Notes under the pieces: model-generated
Database searches by the model: none
What the model saw: the letters and a program-made list of their open reading frames with translations, nothing else
Told to the model about the DNA's origin: nothing
Shown: positions 44,891-59,088 of the stretch, in pieces
Layout of the letters: the number at the start of each line of letters is the position of its first letter
How positions within the stretch are numbered: position 1 is the stretch's first letter
Origin: Actinomycetales bacterium
Lineage (GTDB): Bacteria; Actinomycetota; Actinomycetes; Actinomycetales; Cellulomonadaceae
DNA: 64,000 nt
Assembly (NCBI GenBank): GCA_020444245.1
Contig: JAHLLI010000014.1
Span: 1-64,000, forward strand
Direction of reading: 5' to 3'
Translations under genes and position numbers: made by a program

Positions 44891-44928
44891 GCCGGGCCCG
44901 CCCCCGGTCGTCGAGGGGCGGGCCCGGC
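44891..44928 (-). terminator. Large GC hairpin between pflB and pflA
   Basis: Perfect 14-bp arms (GCCGGGCCCGCCCC / GGGGCGGGCCCGGC) around 10 nt, 5 bp after the pflB stop. No T-run. It may lower pflA relative to pflB by partial termination, or protect the pflB 3' end. Confidence 0.65.
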
Positions 44929-44933
44929 GCTGC

Positions 44934-47207
44934 TCACAGCGCGCCGTGGAAGGTCCGGGACAGCACGTCGAGCTGCTGCTCACGGGTCAGGCGGACGAAG
45001 TTGACCGCGTAGCCCGAGACCCGGATGGTCAGCTGCGGGTACTTCTCCGGGTGCTCCATCGCGTCCTCGAGAGTCTCGCGGTTCAGCACGTTGATGTTGA
45101 CGTGGAAGCCGGTCGCCACGTTGTAGCCGTCGAGCAGGCCGACGAGGTTGGTCACCTGCTCCCCGCGCGTGCGGCCCAGGCCCGAGGGCACCACCGTCGT
45201 GGTCAGCGAGATGCCGTCCTGGGCCTCGTCGTACGGCAGCTTGGCCACCGACAGCGCAGAGGCGAGCATGCCGTGGGTGTCGCGGCCGTTCATCGGGTTG
45301 GCGCCCGGGGCGAACGGCTCGCCGGTCCGGCGCCCGTCCGGGGTGTTCCCGGTGTGCTTGCCGTAGACCACGTTGGACGTGATCGTCAGCACCGACTGGG
45401 TGTGCACCGCGTCGCGGTAGGTCGGGTGCTTGCGGATCTTGTCCATGAACGTGCTGACGAGGTCGACCGCGATCTCGTCCGCGCGGTCGTCGTCGTTGCC
45501 GTAGGTCGGGAACTCACCGGTGACGTCGTAGTCGACGACCAGGCCGGTCTCGTCGCGCACCGGACGGACCGTCGCGTACTTGATGGCGGCGAGCGAGTCG
45601 GCGGCGACCGACAGGCCGGCGATGCCGCACGCCATGGTCCGCAGGATCACCCGGTCGTGCAGGGCCATCTCGACGCGCTCGTAGGCGTACTTGTCGTGCG
45701 ACCAGTGGATGCAGTTCAGGGCCTCGACGTAGGTGCCGGCGAGCCACTCGAGCAGCTCGTCGTACCTGGCCCGCACCTCGTCGTAGTCCAGCACCCCTCC
45801 GCCCACCGGCGCGCTGAGCGGTGCGATCTGCTTGCCGGACATCTCGTCCCGGCCGCCGTTGATCGCGTACAGGAGCGCCTTGGCGAGGTTGACCCGCGCA
45901 CCGAAGAACTGCATCTGCTTGCCGACCGTCATGCCGGACACGCAGCACGCGATGGCCGCGTCGTCGCCGCACTGGCTGCGCAGCAGCTCGTCGGACTCGT
46001 ACTGGATCGCGGAGGTGTCGATCGAGACCTTGGCGCAGAACTCCTTGAAGCCCTCGGGCAGCTGCGGGCTCCACAGCACCGTCAGGTTCGGCTCGGGGGC
46101 CGGGCCCAGGTTGTACAGGGTGTTGAGGTAGCGGAACGAGGACTTGGTCACGAGCGATCGACCGTCGTCGCCCAGACCGCCGATCGACTCGGTGACCCAG
46201 GTGGGGTCGCCGGAGAACAGCGCGTCGTACTCCGGGGTGCGCAGGAAGCGCACGATCCGCAGCTTGATGACGAAGTCGTCGATGATCTCCTGCGCCGTGG
46301 ACTCGTCGAGGGTGCCCTCGGCGAGGTCGCGCTCCATGAAGACGTCGATGAAGGTCGAGGTCCGGCCCAGCGACATGGCCGCGCCGTTCTGCTCCTTCAC
46401 GGCCGCCAGGTAGGCGAAGTAGAGCCACTGCACGGCCTCGCGGGCGTTGGTGGCCGGCCCGGAGATGTCGAAGCCGTAGGAGGCTGCCATCGTCTTGAGC
46501 TCGTCCAGCGCGCGGATCTGCTCGGCGTTCTCCTCGCGCTCGCGCAGGGTCTCCTCGGTCGGCGGCTCCATCATCAGCTCGGAGCGCTCGACCTTCTTGG
46601 CGGCGATCAGGGCGTCGATGCCGTACAGGGCGACGCGGCGGTAGTCGCCGATGATCCGGCCGCGGCCGTAGGCGTCGGGCAGGCCGGTGATGATGTGCGA
46701 GTGACGGGCGGCCTTCACGCTCGGCGGGTACACGTCGAAGACACCCTGGTTGTGGGTCTTGCGGTACTCGGTGAAGATCTTCGCCACGTCGGGGTCGGTC
46801 TCGTAGCCGTACGTCTTGAGCGCGCCCTCGACCATCCGCCAGCCGCCGTTGGGGATCATCGCGCGCTTGAGCGGGGCATCGGTCTGCAGGCCGACGATGA
46901 TCTCGTCGTCGCGGGAGATGTAGCCCGGCGCGTGCGAGGTGATCGTGCCCGGGGTGTGGGTGTCGACGTCGTAGACGCCCTTCGCCCGCTCGACCGGGAA
47001 CATCTCGCTCAGCGCGGCCCAGATCCGCTCGGTGCGCTCGGTGGCCGGAGCCAGGAAGGCGTCGTCGCCGTCGTACGGCGTGTAGTTGCGCTGGATGAAG
47101 TCGCGGACGTCGATCGCGTCCTGCCACGGCCCGCTCACGAAGCCGCGCCAGGCGGTGCTCGGCGCCTCGGGGGTGCTGGCCGGGGTGTGGTCGGCGGTGA
47201 TGGCCAT
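44934..47207 (-). CDS. pflB: Pyruvate formate-lyase
   Basis: A 757-aa glycyl-radical enzyme of usual length. The Cys pair is AIACCVSGM (C421-C422) and the radical Gly is G732 in [10 protein letters not shown]. It converts pyruvate and CoA to acetyl-CoA and formate without oxygen. ATG 47207 follows AGGAGAG; a farther ATG at 47255 is less likely. DosR-like boxes lie upstream. It marks a facultative anaerobe. Confidence 0.97.
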   Translation of the reverse strand: MAITADHTPASTPEAPSTAWRGFVSGPWQDAIDVRDFIQRNYTPYDGDDAFLAPATERTERIWAALSEMFPVERAKGVYDVDTHTPGTITSHAPGYISRDDEIIVGLQTDAPLKRAMIPNGGWRMVEGALKTYGYETDPDVAKIFTEYRKTHNQGVFDVYPPSVKAARHSHIITGLPDAYGRGRIIGDYRRVALYGIDALIAAKKVERSELMMEPPTEETLREREENAEQIRALDELKTMAASYGFDISGPATNAREAVQWLYFAYLAAVKEQNGAAMSLGRTSTFIDVFMERDLAEGTLDESTAQEIIDDFVIKLRIVRFLRTPEYDALFSGDPTWVTESIGGLGDDGRSLVTKSSFRYLNTLYNLGPAPEPNLTVLWSPQLPEGFKEFCAKVSIDTSAIQYESDELLRSQCGDDAAIACCVSGMTVGKQMQFFGARVNLAKALLYAINGGRDEMSGKQIAPLSAPVGGGVLDYDEVRARYDELLEWLAGTYVEALNCIHWSHDKYAYERVEMALHDRVILRTMACGIAGLSVAADSLAAIKYATVRPVRDETGLVVDYDVTGEFPTYGNDDDRADEIAVDLVSTFMDKIRKHPTYRDAVHTQSVLTITSNVVYGKHTGNTPDGRRTGEPFAPGANPMNGRDTHGMLASALSVAKLPYDEAQDGISLTTTVVPSGLGRTRGEQVTNLVGLLDGYNVATGFHVNINVLNRETLEDAMEHPEKYPQLTIRVSGYAVNFVRLTREQQLDVLSRTFHGAL

Positions 47208-47273
47208 GACGCCTGCTCTCCTCGTGGTTGTGCTCGTTGATACGACGCTACGCACGAAGTCATGGGATGACCA

Positions 47274-47321
47274 GGGACCTTTGGTCCGGTCGACCTACGG
47301 CAAGGCTCGGCCGAAGGTCCC
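47274..47321 (-). promoter_or_regulatory. Two DosR/DevR-like boxes upstream of pflB
   Basis: GGGACCTTTGGTCC (47274-47287, arms GGACC/GGTCC) and, on the minus strand, GGGACCTTCGGCC (complement of 47309-47321) each match about 10 of 14 positions of GGGACTWWAGTCCC. They lie 67-115 bp upstream of the pflB ATG. A hypoxia-sensing response regulator would fit an oxygen-sensitive enzyme. Confidence 0.5.
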
Positions 47322-47401
47322 GATGGGGGAACGTCGGGTCGGCGGGGAGAGCGGACGTCCGGGTGAGCGCGGCCCGGCCTACGACGCGCGACGCGCCCGG
47401 C

Positions 47402-49282
47402 TCAGCGGCCGGCGATGTCCAGGCGCCGCAGGGTGTCGTGCGCGACGTCCTCGGCGCGCAGCCGCAGCGCCTCGACCAGCTGCGCGCGCGAGGCGTGCTC
47501 GAGGAACCGCGCCGGGATCCCGAACGGATGGACCGGCGTGCGCACCCCGGCGGCGACGCAGTGCTGGGCGAGCATCGAGCCGACGCCGCCCTCGGTGATC
47601 CCGTCCTCGATCACGACGGCGCAGGTGTGGTCCCCCACGGCCTTGACCAGCGACTCGGGGACCGGCAGCACCCACCGCGGGTCCACCGCGGTCGCGGTCA
47701 GGCCCTCGGCGGCGAGCAGCTCCGCGACGCGCACCGCGGTCTGGGCCATCGCGCCGATGCCCACCACGAGCACGGAGCGGGGACCACCGTCGTGCCGGGC
47801 GAGCACGTCGAGCTCGGCGACCTGGTCGACCGCCGCGAGCGGCGGCGGCAGGGGCCCCTTCGGGTAGCGGACCACGGTGGGCGCGTCGTCGACCTCGACC
47901 GCGGCCTGCAGGGCGGTGCGCAGCGTCTCCTCGTCGCGCGGCGCGGCCAGCCTCAGGCCGGGGACCAGGCGCAGCAGCGACATGTCCCACTGGCCGTTGT
48001 GACTTGCGCCGTCGTCACCCGTGATACCCGCGCGGTCGAGCACGAACGTCACGCCGGCCTTGTGCAGCGCGACGTCCATGAGCACCTGGTCGAACGCCCG
48101 GTTGAGGAACGTCGCGTACACCGCGACCACGGGGTGCATCCCGGCGAACGCCATGCCGGCGGCCGAGGTGACGGCATGCTGCTCGGCGATCCCGACATCG
48201 AAGACCCGGCTCGGGAACTCCGCGGCGAACGGAGCCAGGCCCACCGGCTCGAGCATCGCCGCCGTGATCGCGACCAGGTCGGGCCGGCGCCGCCCGAGCC
48301 GCACCATCTCGTCGGCGAACACCGAGGTCCAGCCGAACCGGGACGGCGCGATCGGCAGACCGGTCTCGGGGTGGATGACGCCGACGGCGTGGAAGCGGTC
48401 GGCGACGTCCTGCTCGGCGGGGCTGTAGCCGCGGCCCTTCTCGGTGATCACGTGCACGATCACGGGTCCGCCGAACGCCTTCGCGCGCTCCAGCGCGCCC
48501 TCGACGGCGCGCACGTCGTGCCCGTCGACCGGTCCGATGTACTTCAGGCCGAGGTCCTCGAACATGCCCTGCGGGGAGACGACGTCCTTGATGCCCTTCT
48601 TCAGCCCGTGCAGGGCCTCGTACGCGAACCGTCCGGGCGGGCCGGACCGGTTGAGCGTGCGCTTGCCCCAGGCCAGCACGTTCTCGTAGCTGCGCGTGGT
48701 GCGCAGCGTGGTCAGGTGCGCAGCCAGCCCCCCGATGGTGGGGGCGTAGGAGCGCTGGTTGTCGTTGACCACGATGACCAGGCGCCGGTCGCTGCCCGCC
48801 GCGATGTTGTTCAGCGCCTCCCAGGCCATCCCGCCGGTCAGCGCGCCGTCGCCGACCACCACGGCGACGTGCCGGTCGGCCGCGCCGCGCAGCTCGTTCG
48901 CCTTGGCGATGCCGTCCGCCCAGGACAGCCCGGACGACGCGTGGGAGTTCTCCACCACGTCGTGCTCGGACTCGCTACGGCTCGGGTAGCCGGACAGGCC
49001 GCCGCGCTGGCGCAGCTGGCTGAAGTCCGACCGGCCGGTGAGCAGCTTGTGCACGTAGGCCTGGTGGCCGGTGTCGAACACGATGGTGTCGCGGGGGGAC
49101 TCGAACACCCGGTGCAGCGCGATGGTCAGCTCGACCACGCCGAGGTTCGGGCCGAGGTGCCCGCCGGTGCGCGAGACCGCGGCGACCAGGAACTGCCGGA
49201 TCTCGGCCGCGAGATCCTCGAGCTGGCCGGGGCGCAGCGCTCGCACGTCGGCCGGCGAGGAGATCCGGGGCAGCAGAGCCAT
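47402..49282 (-). CDS. dxs: 1-deoxy-D-xylulose-5-phosphate synthase
   Basis: A 626-aa thiamine enzyme, first step of the MEP isoprenoid pathway. [35 protein letters not shown] (ThDP motif), [17 protein letters not shown] and [18 protein letters not shown] are all present. ATG 49282 is set by a TACGAT -10 ending 6 nt upstream; the gene is leaderless and divergent from guaB1. Confidence 0.97.
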   Translation of the reverse strand: MALLPRISSPADVRALRPGQLEDLAAEIRQFLVAAVSRTGGHLGPNLGVVELTIALHRVFESPRDTIVFDTGHQAYVHKLLTGRSDFSQLRQRGGLSGYPSRSESEHDVVENSHASSGLSWADGIAKANELRGAADRHVAVVVGDGALTGGMAWEALNNIAAGSDRRLVIVVNDNQRSYAPTIGGLAAHLTTLRTTRSYENVLAWGKRTLNRSGPPGRFAYEALHGLKKGIKDVVSPQGMFEDLGLKYIGPVDGHDVRAVEGALERAKAFGGPVIVHVITEKGRGYSPAEQDVADRFHAVGVIHPETGLPIAPSRFGWTSVFADEMVRLGRRRPDLVAITAAMLEPVGLAPFAAEFPSRVFDVGIAEQHAVTSAAGMAFAGMHPVVAVYATFLNRAFDQVLMDVALHKAGVTFVLDRAGITGDDGASHNGQWDMSLLRLVPGLRLAAPRDEETLRTALQAAVEVDDAPTVVRYPKGPLPPPLAAVDQVAELDVLARHDGGPRSVLVVGIGAMAQTAVRVAELLAAEGLTATAVDPRWVLPVPESLVKAVGDHTCAVVIEDGITEGGVGSMLAQHCVAAGVRTPVHPFGIPARFLEHASRAQLVEALRLRAEDVAHDTLRRLDIAGR

Positions 49283-49288
49283 CGGGTC

Positions 49289-51472
<2,184 letters not shown>

Positions 51473-51491
51473 CCCGCGCCGGTGCCGGTCC

Positions 51492-51497
51492 TAGGCT
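51492..51497 (+). promoter_or_regulatory. -10 hexamer (TAGGCT), leaderless
   Basis: TAGGCT ends 6 nt before GTG 51504 of the amidotransferase gene. Confidence 0.55.
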
Positions 51498-51503
51498 GGC
51501 CCG

Positions 51504-52211
51504 GTGAGCCCGCGCCGCGCCCTGGTCCTCCAGCACGTCCCGTGGGAGGGACCAGGGCTGATCGGCGAGGCACTGGACGCGCACGGCGTGGACGTCGAGC
51601 GCCGCATCGTGCTCGACGAGCGCGCGCCCGGCCTGCCCCGTCCGGACGACCTCGCCGCGCTCGTCGTGATGGGCGGCCCGATGGGAGCGCTCGACGACGA
51701 CGCGCACCCCGGCCTCGCCGCCGAGCGTCGGCTGCTCGCGGACTGCGTCGCCGCCGACGTCCCCGTGCTCGGCGTGTGCCTGGGCATGCAGCTGCTGGCC
51801 GTGGCGCTGGGCGGCACGCTCATGCCCGGGCACGGCACCGAGATCGGCTTCGGCCCGGTGGAGATCACCGCGCCCGACCCGGTCCTCGCCCCGCTGGGCC
51901 ACGCACCCGCCGTGCTGCACTGGCACGACGACGCGGTGGGCCTGCCGCCGGGCGCCGAGCCGCTCGCGCACACCGCGCTGACCCCGGTGCAGGCGTTCCG
52001 CGCCGGCTCCGCGCTCGGGCTCCAGTTCCACCTCGAGGTCGACCGGACGTTGCTCGCGGCGTGGCTCGCGAGCGACGCGATGCCCGCAGAGCTCGCCGAG
52101 CACGGCATCACCGACCTGCCGGCCCAGGCAGAGATCGCGATCCCGGTGCTCGAGCCCGGCGCACGCCACGGCCTGGCGTCGTTCGCCGCGCTGGCGCGCG
52201 AGCGGGTCTGA
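51504..52211 (+). CDS. Class I glutamine amidotransferase-like protein
   Basis: A 235-aa GATase1 domain protein. The catalytic triad is visible: Cys in PVLGVCLGMQLLA, His and Glu in GLQFHLEVD. VVMGGPMGALDDDAHPGL is typical of stand-alone YfeJ/GMP-synthase-like amidotransferases. The ammonia acceptor partner is unknown. Confidence 0.88.
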   Translation: MSPRRALVLQHVPWEGPGLIGEALDAHGVDVERRIVLDERAPGLPRPDDLAALVVMGGPMGALDDDAHPGLAAERRLLADCVAADVPVLGVCLGMQLLAVALGGTLMPGHGTEIGFGPVEITAPDPVLAPLGHAPAVLHWHDDAVGLPPGAEPLAHTALTPVQAFRAGSALGLQFHLEVDRTLLAAWLASDAMPAELAEHGITDLPAQAEIAIPVLEPGARHGLASFAALARERV

Positions 52212-52240
52212 CTTCCCCGGCCGCCGCCGGGCCCGGACAG

Positions 52241-53554
52241 CTACCCTGCGGTGCTCGGGTCCAGCACGGACGCCAGGAACAACGGCCACCCCGTCGCACC
52301 GTCGGTGATGGCGAACAGGTACGGCCGGTCCACGGTCATCGTGATCGGGTCCTGGGCAGGCGCGGCGCCGGCCGCGACACCGATCTCGGTGACGGCAGCA
52401 GCCTTCGTGCCGTCCTCGTCGACCTGGAGCACGCCCTGCTGGACGGCCTGCGCGACGTAGGGCGGAGCCGGCGGATCGACCAGGAGGCCGTCGAGCCCGG
52501 CCGTCTGCGGGGACGTCAACGCCCCCAGGCCCATGGCGTCCAGCGCGGGCAGCAGGTCCAGGCTCGTGGTGAGGTCGAGCTTGGGCAGCGCGAGGAGCAC
52601 GTCGACGGGCGTCTGCTCGTCGAGCGCCGCGCTCAGCGCCGCGACGGTGGCCGGATCGGCGGCGGCGGGGTCGGCGGCGGCGTCCGAGCCCTCCGGGGGC
52701 AGGATCACGTCGGCGTACAGCTGCGGGTTGCCCTCGTCCACCTGCACGTACGGGAGCCGCACCGCGCGCCAGCCGTCCTGCTCGACGTAGGCGAACGTTG
52801 TCGCGAGGTGCATCATGTCCACGCTCGTCGCGGTGCCGTCCGCCCGGGTGAAGTCGGTGGGCTGCGTGACGTTCGGGTCGAACGACGTGCTCCAGCGGGC
52901 CGCGAGCGCCACAGCGTTCTGCAGCACCAGCACGAGCTCCGGGCTCGGCGTGATCGCCGACTCCTCGATGAGGCCGCCGGTGTTGTCCCGCACCCACGCG
53001 TCCAGGGCCCGCTTGCCGTCCTCGCTGGCCAGGTCCGTGACCAGCACCCCGGCGCCGTAGCCGGCCCTGAGCCGGTCGAGGTAGTCGGGCTGAGCCTCCT
53101 GCTGGTCGTCGACCACCACCTGGTTGGCCAGGTGCACGACGGGGATCTCGGGCAGCTTCTTCGCGCCGACGGCGGCCGGGTCGCCCTCGTACCGTGCGAG
53201 CGTCGCGCTCAGCGCGTTGACCGCGTCCGTCCGGGCGTCACCGCTCGCGCCGAGCGCCGCGTCCAGCGCCGCGGCGGACTCCCCCGAGGCGCCCTCCGCC
53301 AGCATCGACAGGGCCACGACGAGGCTGGCGGGCGAGACCACCGTGCCCGCCGGGTCGTCCCCGGCTCCCAGCGCGGCGAACCCGGCGCGCCACGACGCTG
53401 CGACCACGTCGCCGATGGAGGTCGCGCTCGACAGGGCGACCTCGACCCGCTCGCCCTGGCCCTCGAGCATCGTCGGGATCGCGTCGGGCGTCCCGCACGC
53501 GGCCAGACCCAGCGCCATCGTCAGCCCCCCTGCCGCCACCGCTACGCGCCTCAT
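52241..53554 (-). CDS. Serpin-family lipoprotein
   Basis: A 437-aa lipoprotein (lipobox LAAC, Cys 20) with a full serpin fold. VVSPASLVVALSMLAEGASGES (shutter), LQNAVALAARWSTSFDPNVT, the hinge VDEDGTKAAAVTEIGV and the C-terminal VDRPYLFAITDGATGWPLFLASVLDP are classic. The reactive loop after the hinge is small-residue rich (AAGAAPAQDP). It is probably an anchored inhibitor of secreted proteases. A CAGGAT -10-like hexamer lies 6 nt before ATG 53554. Confidence 0.9.
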   Translation of the reverse strand: MRRVAVAAGGLTMALGLAACGTPDAIPTMLEGQGERVEVALSSATSIGDVVAASWRAGFAALGAGDDPAGTVVSPASLVVALSMLAEGASGESAAALDAALGASGDARTDAVNALSATLARYEGDPAAVGAKKLPEIPVVHLANQVVVDDQQEAQPDYLDRLRAGYGAGVLVTDLASEDGKRALDAWVRDNTGGLIEESAITPSPELVLVLQNAVALAARWSTSFDPNVTQPTDFTRADGTATSVDMMHLATTFAYVEQDGWRAVRLPYVQVDEGNPQLYADVILPPEGSDAAADPAAADPATVAALSAALDEQTPVDVLLALPKLDLTTSLDLLPALDAMGLGALTSPQTAGLDGLLVDPPAPPYVAQAVQQGVLQVDEDGTKAAAVTEIGVAAGAAPAQDPITMTVDRPYLFAITDGATGWPLFLASVLDPSTAG

Positions 53555-53664
53555 ACCCGGATCCTGTCACCGGGACGGCTCACCTTGCGCCGGACCATCG
53601 CCCCGTCCGGTCGTGTGCGGGCGTCGACGCGTCCAGCGGTGTGGCGAGGTGACGGCCGGCCGGC

Positions 53665-54483
53665 TCAGTGCGTCCGCCGCGCGACGCAGAGCAGGTGCGG
53701 GCTCATCCCGAGCAACGACGGCTCCGCCTCCACCCGCCGGGCGGCCTCCAGGACGACCTCGCGATCGACGTCGTCGTCGAGGCGGGGAGCGAGATGACCG
53801 AGCCAGCCCGCCATGCCCTCCACACCGACGGTCTCGACCACGTCCAGACCCGCATCGGTGGCCTCGGCGACCAGCTCCTCGGGGCGGTGGAAGTAGGCGG
53901 TCGTGAACCATCCGGGACGCCCGCGCGGGTTCTCGTGGCGTCCGCTGGCCACATCGACGTCGACGACCGCCCGGAACTCGGGGTCGAAGAGGTGCTCCTG
54001 TGCGAGCCCGTCGAACAGCGAGGCGAAACGGGAGATCGCCATCGCGATGACCACGCCGCCCGGCGACACCGCGCGGGCGGCCTCACGCCAGACGGCGACC
54101 CGGTCCGCGCGGTCCTGCAGGTGGTAGAGCGGGCCGAGGACGAGGACCGCGTCCTGGGAGGCGTCGGCGACGGGCAGCCGACGTGCGTCCCCCACGCTCG
54201 CGGTGAATCGCTCGATGCCCCCGAGGCGATCGCGAGCGGCGGCCACGTGCCGCTCGACGAGATCCACCAGGTGCACGGTGTGCGAGTCGCCGAGCAACCA
54301 CTCGCTGTGCACGCCGCTGGCACCGCCCACGTCGAGCACCCGCCGCGGCCCCGCCCCGAGGTACCGGCGCACCACTTCCTGGACGCGCCACAGCTCGAGC
54401 CGGCCCAGCCCCCCGCGCAGCCGGCCGTCCTCGTCCGTCTCCGACTCGTAGTGCCGGCGGACGGCGTCGCCCTCCTCGCTCAT
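53665..54483 (-). CDS. Class I SAM-dependent methyltransferase
   Basis: A 272-aa methyltransferase. Motif I is VLDVGGASGVHSEWLL, followed by VHLVDLVERHV, GDARRLPVADASQDAVLVLGPLYHLQDRADRV, and GGVVIAMAISRFASLF. It resembles methyltransferase type 11 proteins; the substrate is unknown. The start ATG 54483 has a TAGCCT -10 6 nt upstream. Confidence 0.88.
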   Translation of the reverse strand: MSEEGDAVRRHYESETDEDGRLRGGLGRLELWRVQEVVRRYLGAGPRRVLDVGGASGVHSEWLLGDSHTVHLVDLVERHVAAARDRLGGIERFTASVGDARRLPVADASQDAVLVLGPLYHLQDRADRVAVWREAARAVSPGGVVIAMAISRFASLFDGLAQEHLFDPEFRAVVDVDVASGRHENPRGRPGWFTTAYFHRPEELVAEATDAGLDVVETVGVEGMAGWLGHLAPRLDDDVDREVVLEAARRVEAEPSLLGMSPHLLCVARRTH

Positions 54484-54489
54484 GTGACG

Positions 54490-54495
54490 AGGCTA
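54490..54495 (-). promoter_or_regulatory. -10 hexamer (TAGCCT), leaderless, for the methyltransferase gene
   Basis: The minus-strand hexamer ends 6 nt before ATG 54483. Confidence 0.5.
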
Positions 54496-54541
54496 GATGC
54501 CCCGTGGTCGGCGGTGCGGTACGGCCGCGGCACGAGCGTGC

Positions 54542-54823
54542 GTGAGCAGCGGGCGCGGTTCATGTGACGGGAGTGGTGGACGGGGCAGCTGAGGCAGCAC
54601 ATCCGCCACAGCTGCACCTGCCGCCACATGAACCGCGTGGGCTGCTCACCGGCGCCGGCGGCGGCGGACGATCCCGCTTGGGGCGGCGGCCGGCGCGGCG
54701 AGGGGCGTCGGAGGCCCGGATCGGCGTCCGCAGGGTGGACGGCCCCGCACGGATCGATGTCCGGGCCCGGCTTCGCCGCGTGGGGCGCCGGGCCGCGCCC
54801 GCGAAGAGCGCCCCGTCGGGCCC
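54542..54823 (+). repeat. Dispersed structured repeat, copy 2 (about 280 bp)
   Basis: The same orientation as copy 1 at 35253. The 5' arm GTGAGCAGC...CGCGGTTCATGTG (54542-54566) pairs with 54625-54649 over 25 positions with 3 mismatches. A second stem is GCCCGGA/TCCGGGC (54714-54720 and 54760-54766), and a third joins GGGCCCG with CGGGCCC near the 3' end. The 28-bp identical run is at 54725-54752. It fills most of the methyltransferase-acnA gap; the remaining 86 bp show nothing clear. Confidence 0.75.
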
Positions 54824-54909
54824 ACCTCGGCACGAGCGCGCGCCGCAGCCCCGCCGGCCGCACCTCGATCACACCGAGGGGCGGGCGACGGGGCGGCGGC
54901 CGCGGGACC

Positions 54910-57729
<2,820 letters not shown>

Positions 57730-57820
57730 GAGTGCTCCTTCGGCGGTCGTGGGAACCCGGGTGATCCTCGGGTCAGGCTAGTCGTGCGGTGGCTCGGCCA
57801 CGCGGCGAGGCCCCGCAAAG

Positions 57821-57838
57821 TATCTTGACGTCAAGATA
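57821..57838. promoter_or_regulatory. 18-bp perfect palindrome upstream of acnA
   Basis: TATCTTGACGTCAAGATA is a perfect palindrome, AT-rich against its surroundings, about 40 bp upstream of the acnA -10. It looks like a MarR-type operator. TamR is a MarR protein that controls aconitase in Streptomyces; whether this is its site is inference. It also lies 33 bp beyond the 3' end of the RNA methyltransferase gene. Confidence 0.65.
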
Positions 57839-57870
57839 TCGCATCCGGACGGTGCATGCACCCGCCCGGG

Positions 57871-59088
57871 TCACCGGTCGAGCACCGCGACGGCCTCGAC
57901 GTGGTGGGTCATGGGGAACAGGTCCAGCGCGCGCAGGCTCGTCAGGCGGTAGCCGTGCTCGGAGAACAGCGCCACGTCGCGCGCGAGGGCCGCGGGATCG
58001 CACGCCACGTGCACCACGCGCTCCGCGCCGCGCGACGCCACCGCGGCCACGACGTCCCGGCCGGCCCCCACCCGCGGGGGGTCGAGCACCACCACGTCCG
58101 CCCGCTCGGGCACCGATGCGGCCAGCGCGTCCGCCACGGACCCGCCGTGCAGGTTCACCCACGGCCGGTCGTGCAGGTTGCGCCTGGCGTCACGCAGAGC
58201 CGTCGCGTCGCCCTCGACGGCGTCCACGCGGCCGGTCTCGCCCACCAGGTCGGCCAGCGGCGCCGTGAACAGCCCGGCGCCGGCGTACAGGTCGACCACC
58301 CGCGCCCCGGGCCGCTCGCCAACCGCGTTCGCCACGGCGCCGGCCAGCACGGTGGGCGCCGCCCGGTGCACCTGCCAGAAGCCGGTCCCGGCCACCCGCC
58401 ACACGTGCTCGCGCCCGGCCACCGTCGCGCGCTCGCGCACCGACGTCCGCGCCGTGGGTCGCCGATCGGGGCCGGACGCGCCCCACGGCGTCCCGTCCAC
58501 CAGCACGAGCGGCCGGTCTCCCCCCACCGGCGCCACCGCGGTGATCCGCGACCCCGCCGGCCACCGCCGCGCCAGCAGCGCTTCGACGTCCATCTCCGCA
58601 GCGGCGAGCGGCATGGCCGCCAGGGCCTGCACGTCGTGCGAACGGTGCCGGTGCATGCCCGCACGGCCCTCGGCGTCGGCGACGAGCTCGACGCGGGTGC
58701 GCCAACCGAGCCCGTCGGTCTCGCCCGGCGCAGCCTCCACGGTCACCGGCAGGTCCAGGCCGGCGAGCCTCCGGAGCTGCTCGGCGACCACTGCCGCCTT
58801 CCAGGTGCGTTGAGCGGGCAGGGTCACGTGGCCCAGCTCACCGCCACCCACGCCGCCCGGTCCGGCCTCGGGCCACGGGCTGGGCACCCGGTCCGGCGAC
58901 GGCTCGAGCACCTCCACGGCGTCACCGCGCCAGTACCGGGCGTCCGGGCGTGCATCGGTGAGCGCCACGCGGACCAGCTCACCCGGCAGGGCGTGCCGCA
59001 CGAACACCACGCGGCCCTCGTGGCGCGCGACGCAGTGGCCGCCGTGGGCCACCGGGCCGACGCGCAGCGTCGGGCTCGAGCCGCTCAC
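57871..59088 (-). CDS. TrmA/RlmD-family class I RNA methyltransferase
   Basis: A 405-aa protein. An N-terminal TRAM-like OB part (VGPVAHGGHCVARHEGRVVFVRHALPGELVRV) is followed by a methyltransferase with VVDLYAGAGLFTAPLADLVG, VVLDPPRVGAGRDVV and HVACDPAALARDVALF, where the Cys is the m5U catalytic residue. It should make m5U in tRNA or 23S rRNA. The target is not clear. GTG 59088 overlaps the APC stop by 4 nt. Confidence 0.92.
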   Translation of the reverse strand: MSGSSPTLRVGPVAHGGHCVARHEGRVVFVRHALPGELVRVALTDARPDARYWRGDAVEVLEPSPDRVPSPWPEAGPGGVGGGELGHVTLPAQRTWKAAVVAEQLRRLAGLDLPVTVEAAPGETDGLGWRTRVELVADAEGRAGMHRHRSHDVQALAAMPLAAAEMDVEALLARRWPAGSRITAVAPVGGDRPLVLVDGTPWGASGPDRRPTARTSVRERATVAGREHVWRVAGTGFWQVHRAAPTVLAGAVANAVGERPGARVVDLYAGAGLFTAPLADLVGETGRVDAVEGDATALRDARRNLHDRPWVNLHGGSVADALAASVPERADVVVLDPPRVGAGRDVVAAVASRGAERVVHVACDPAALARDVALFSEHGYRLTSLRALDLFPMTHHVEAVAVLDR

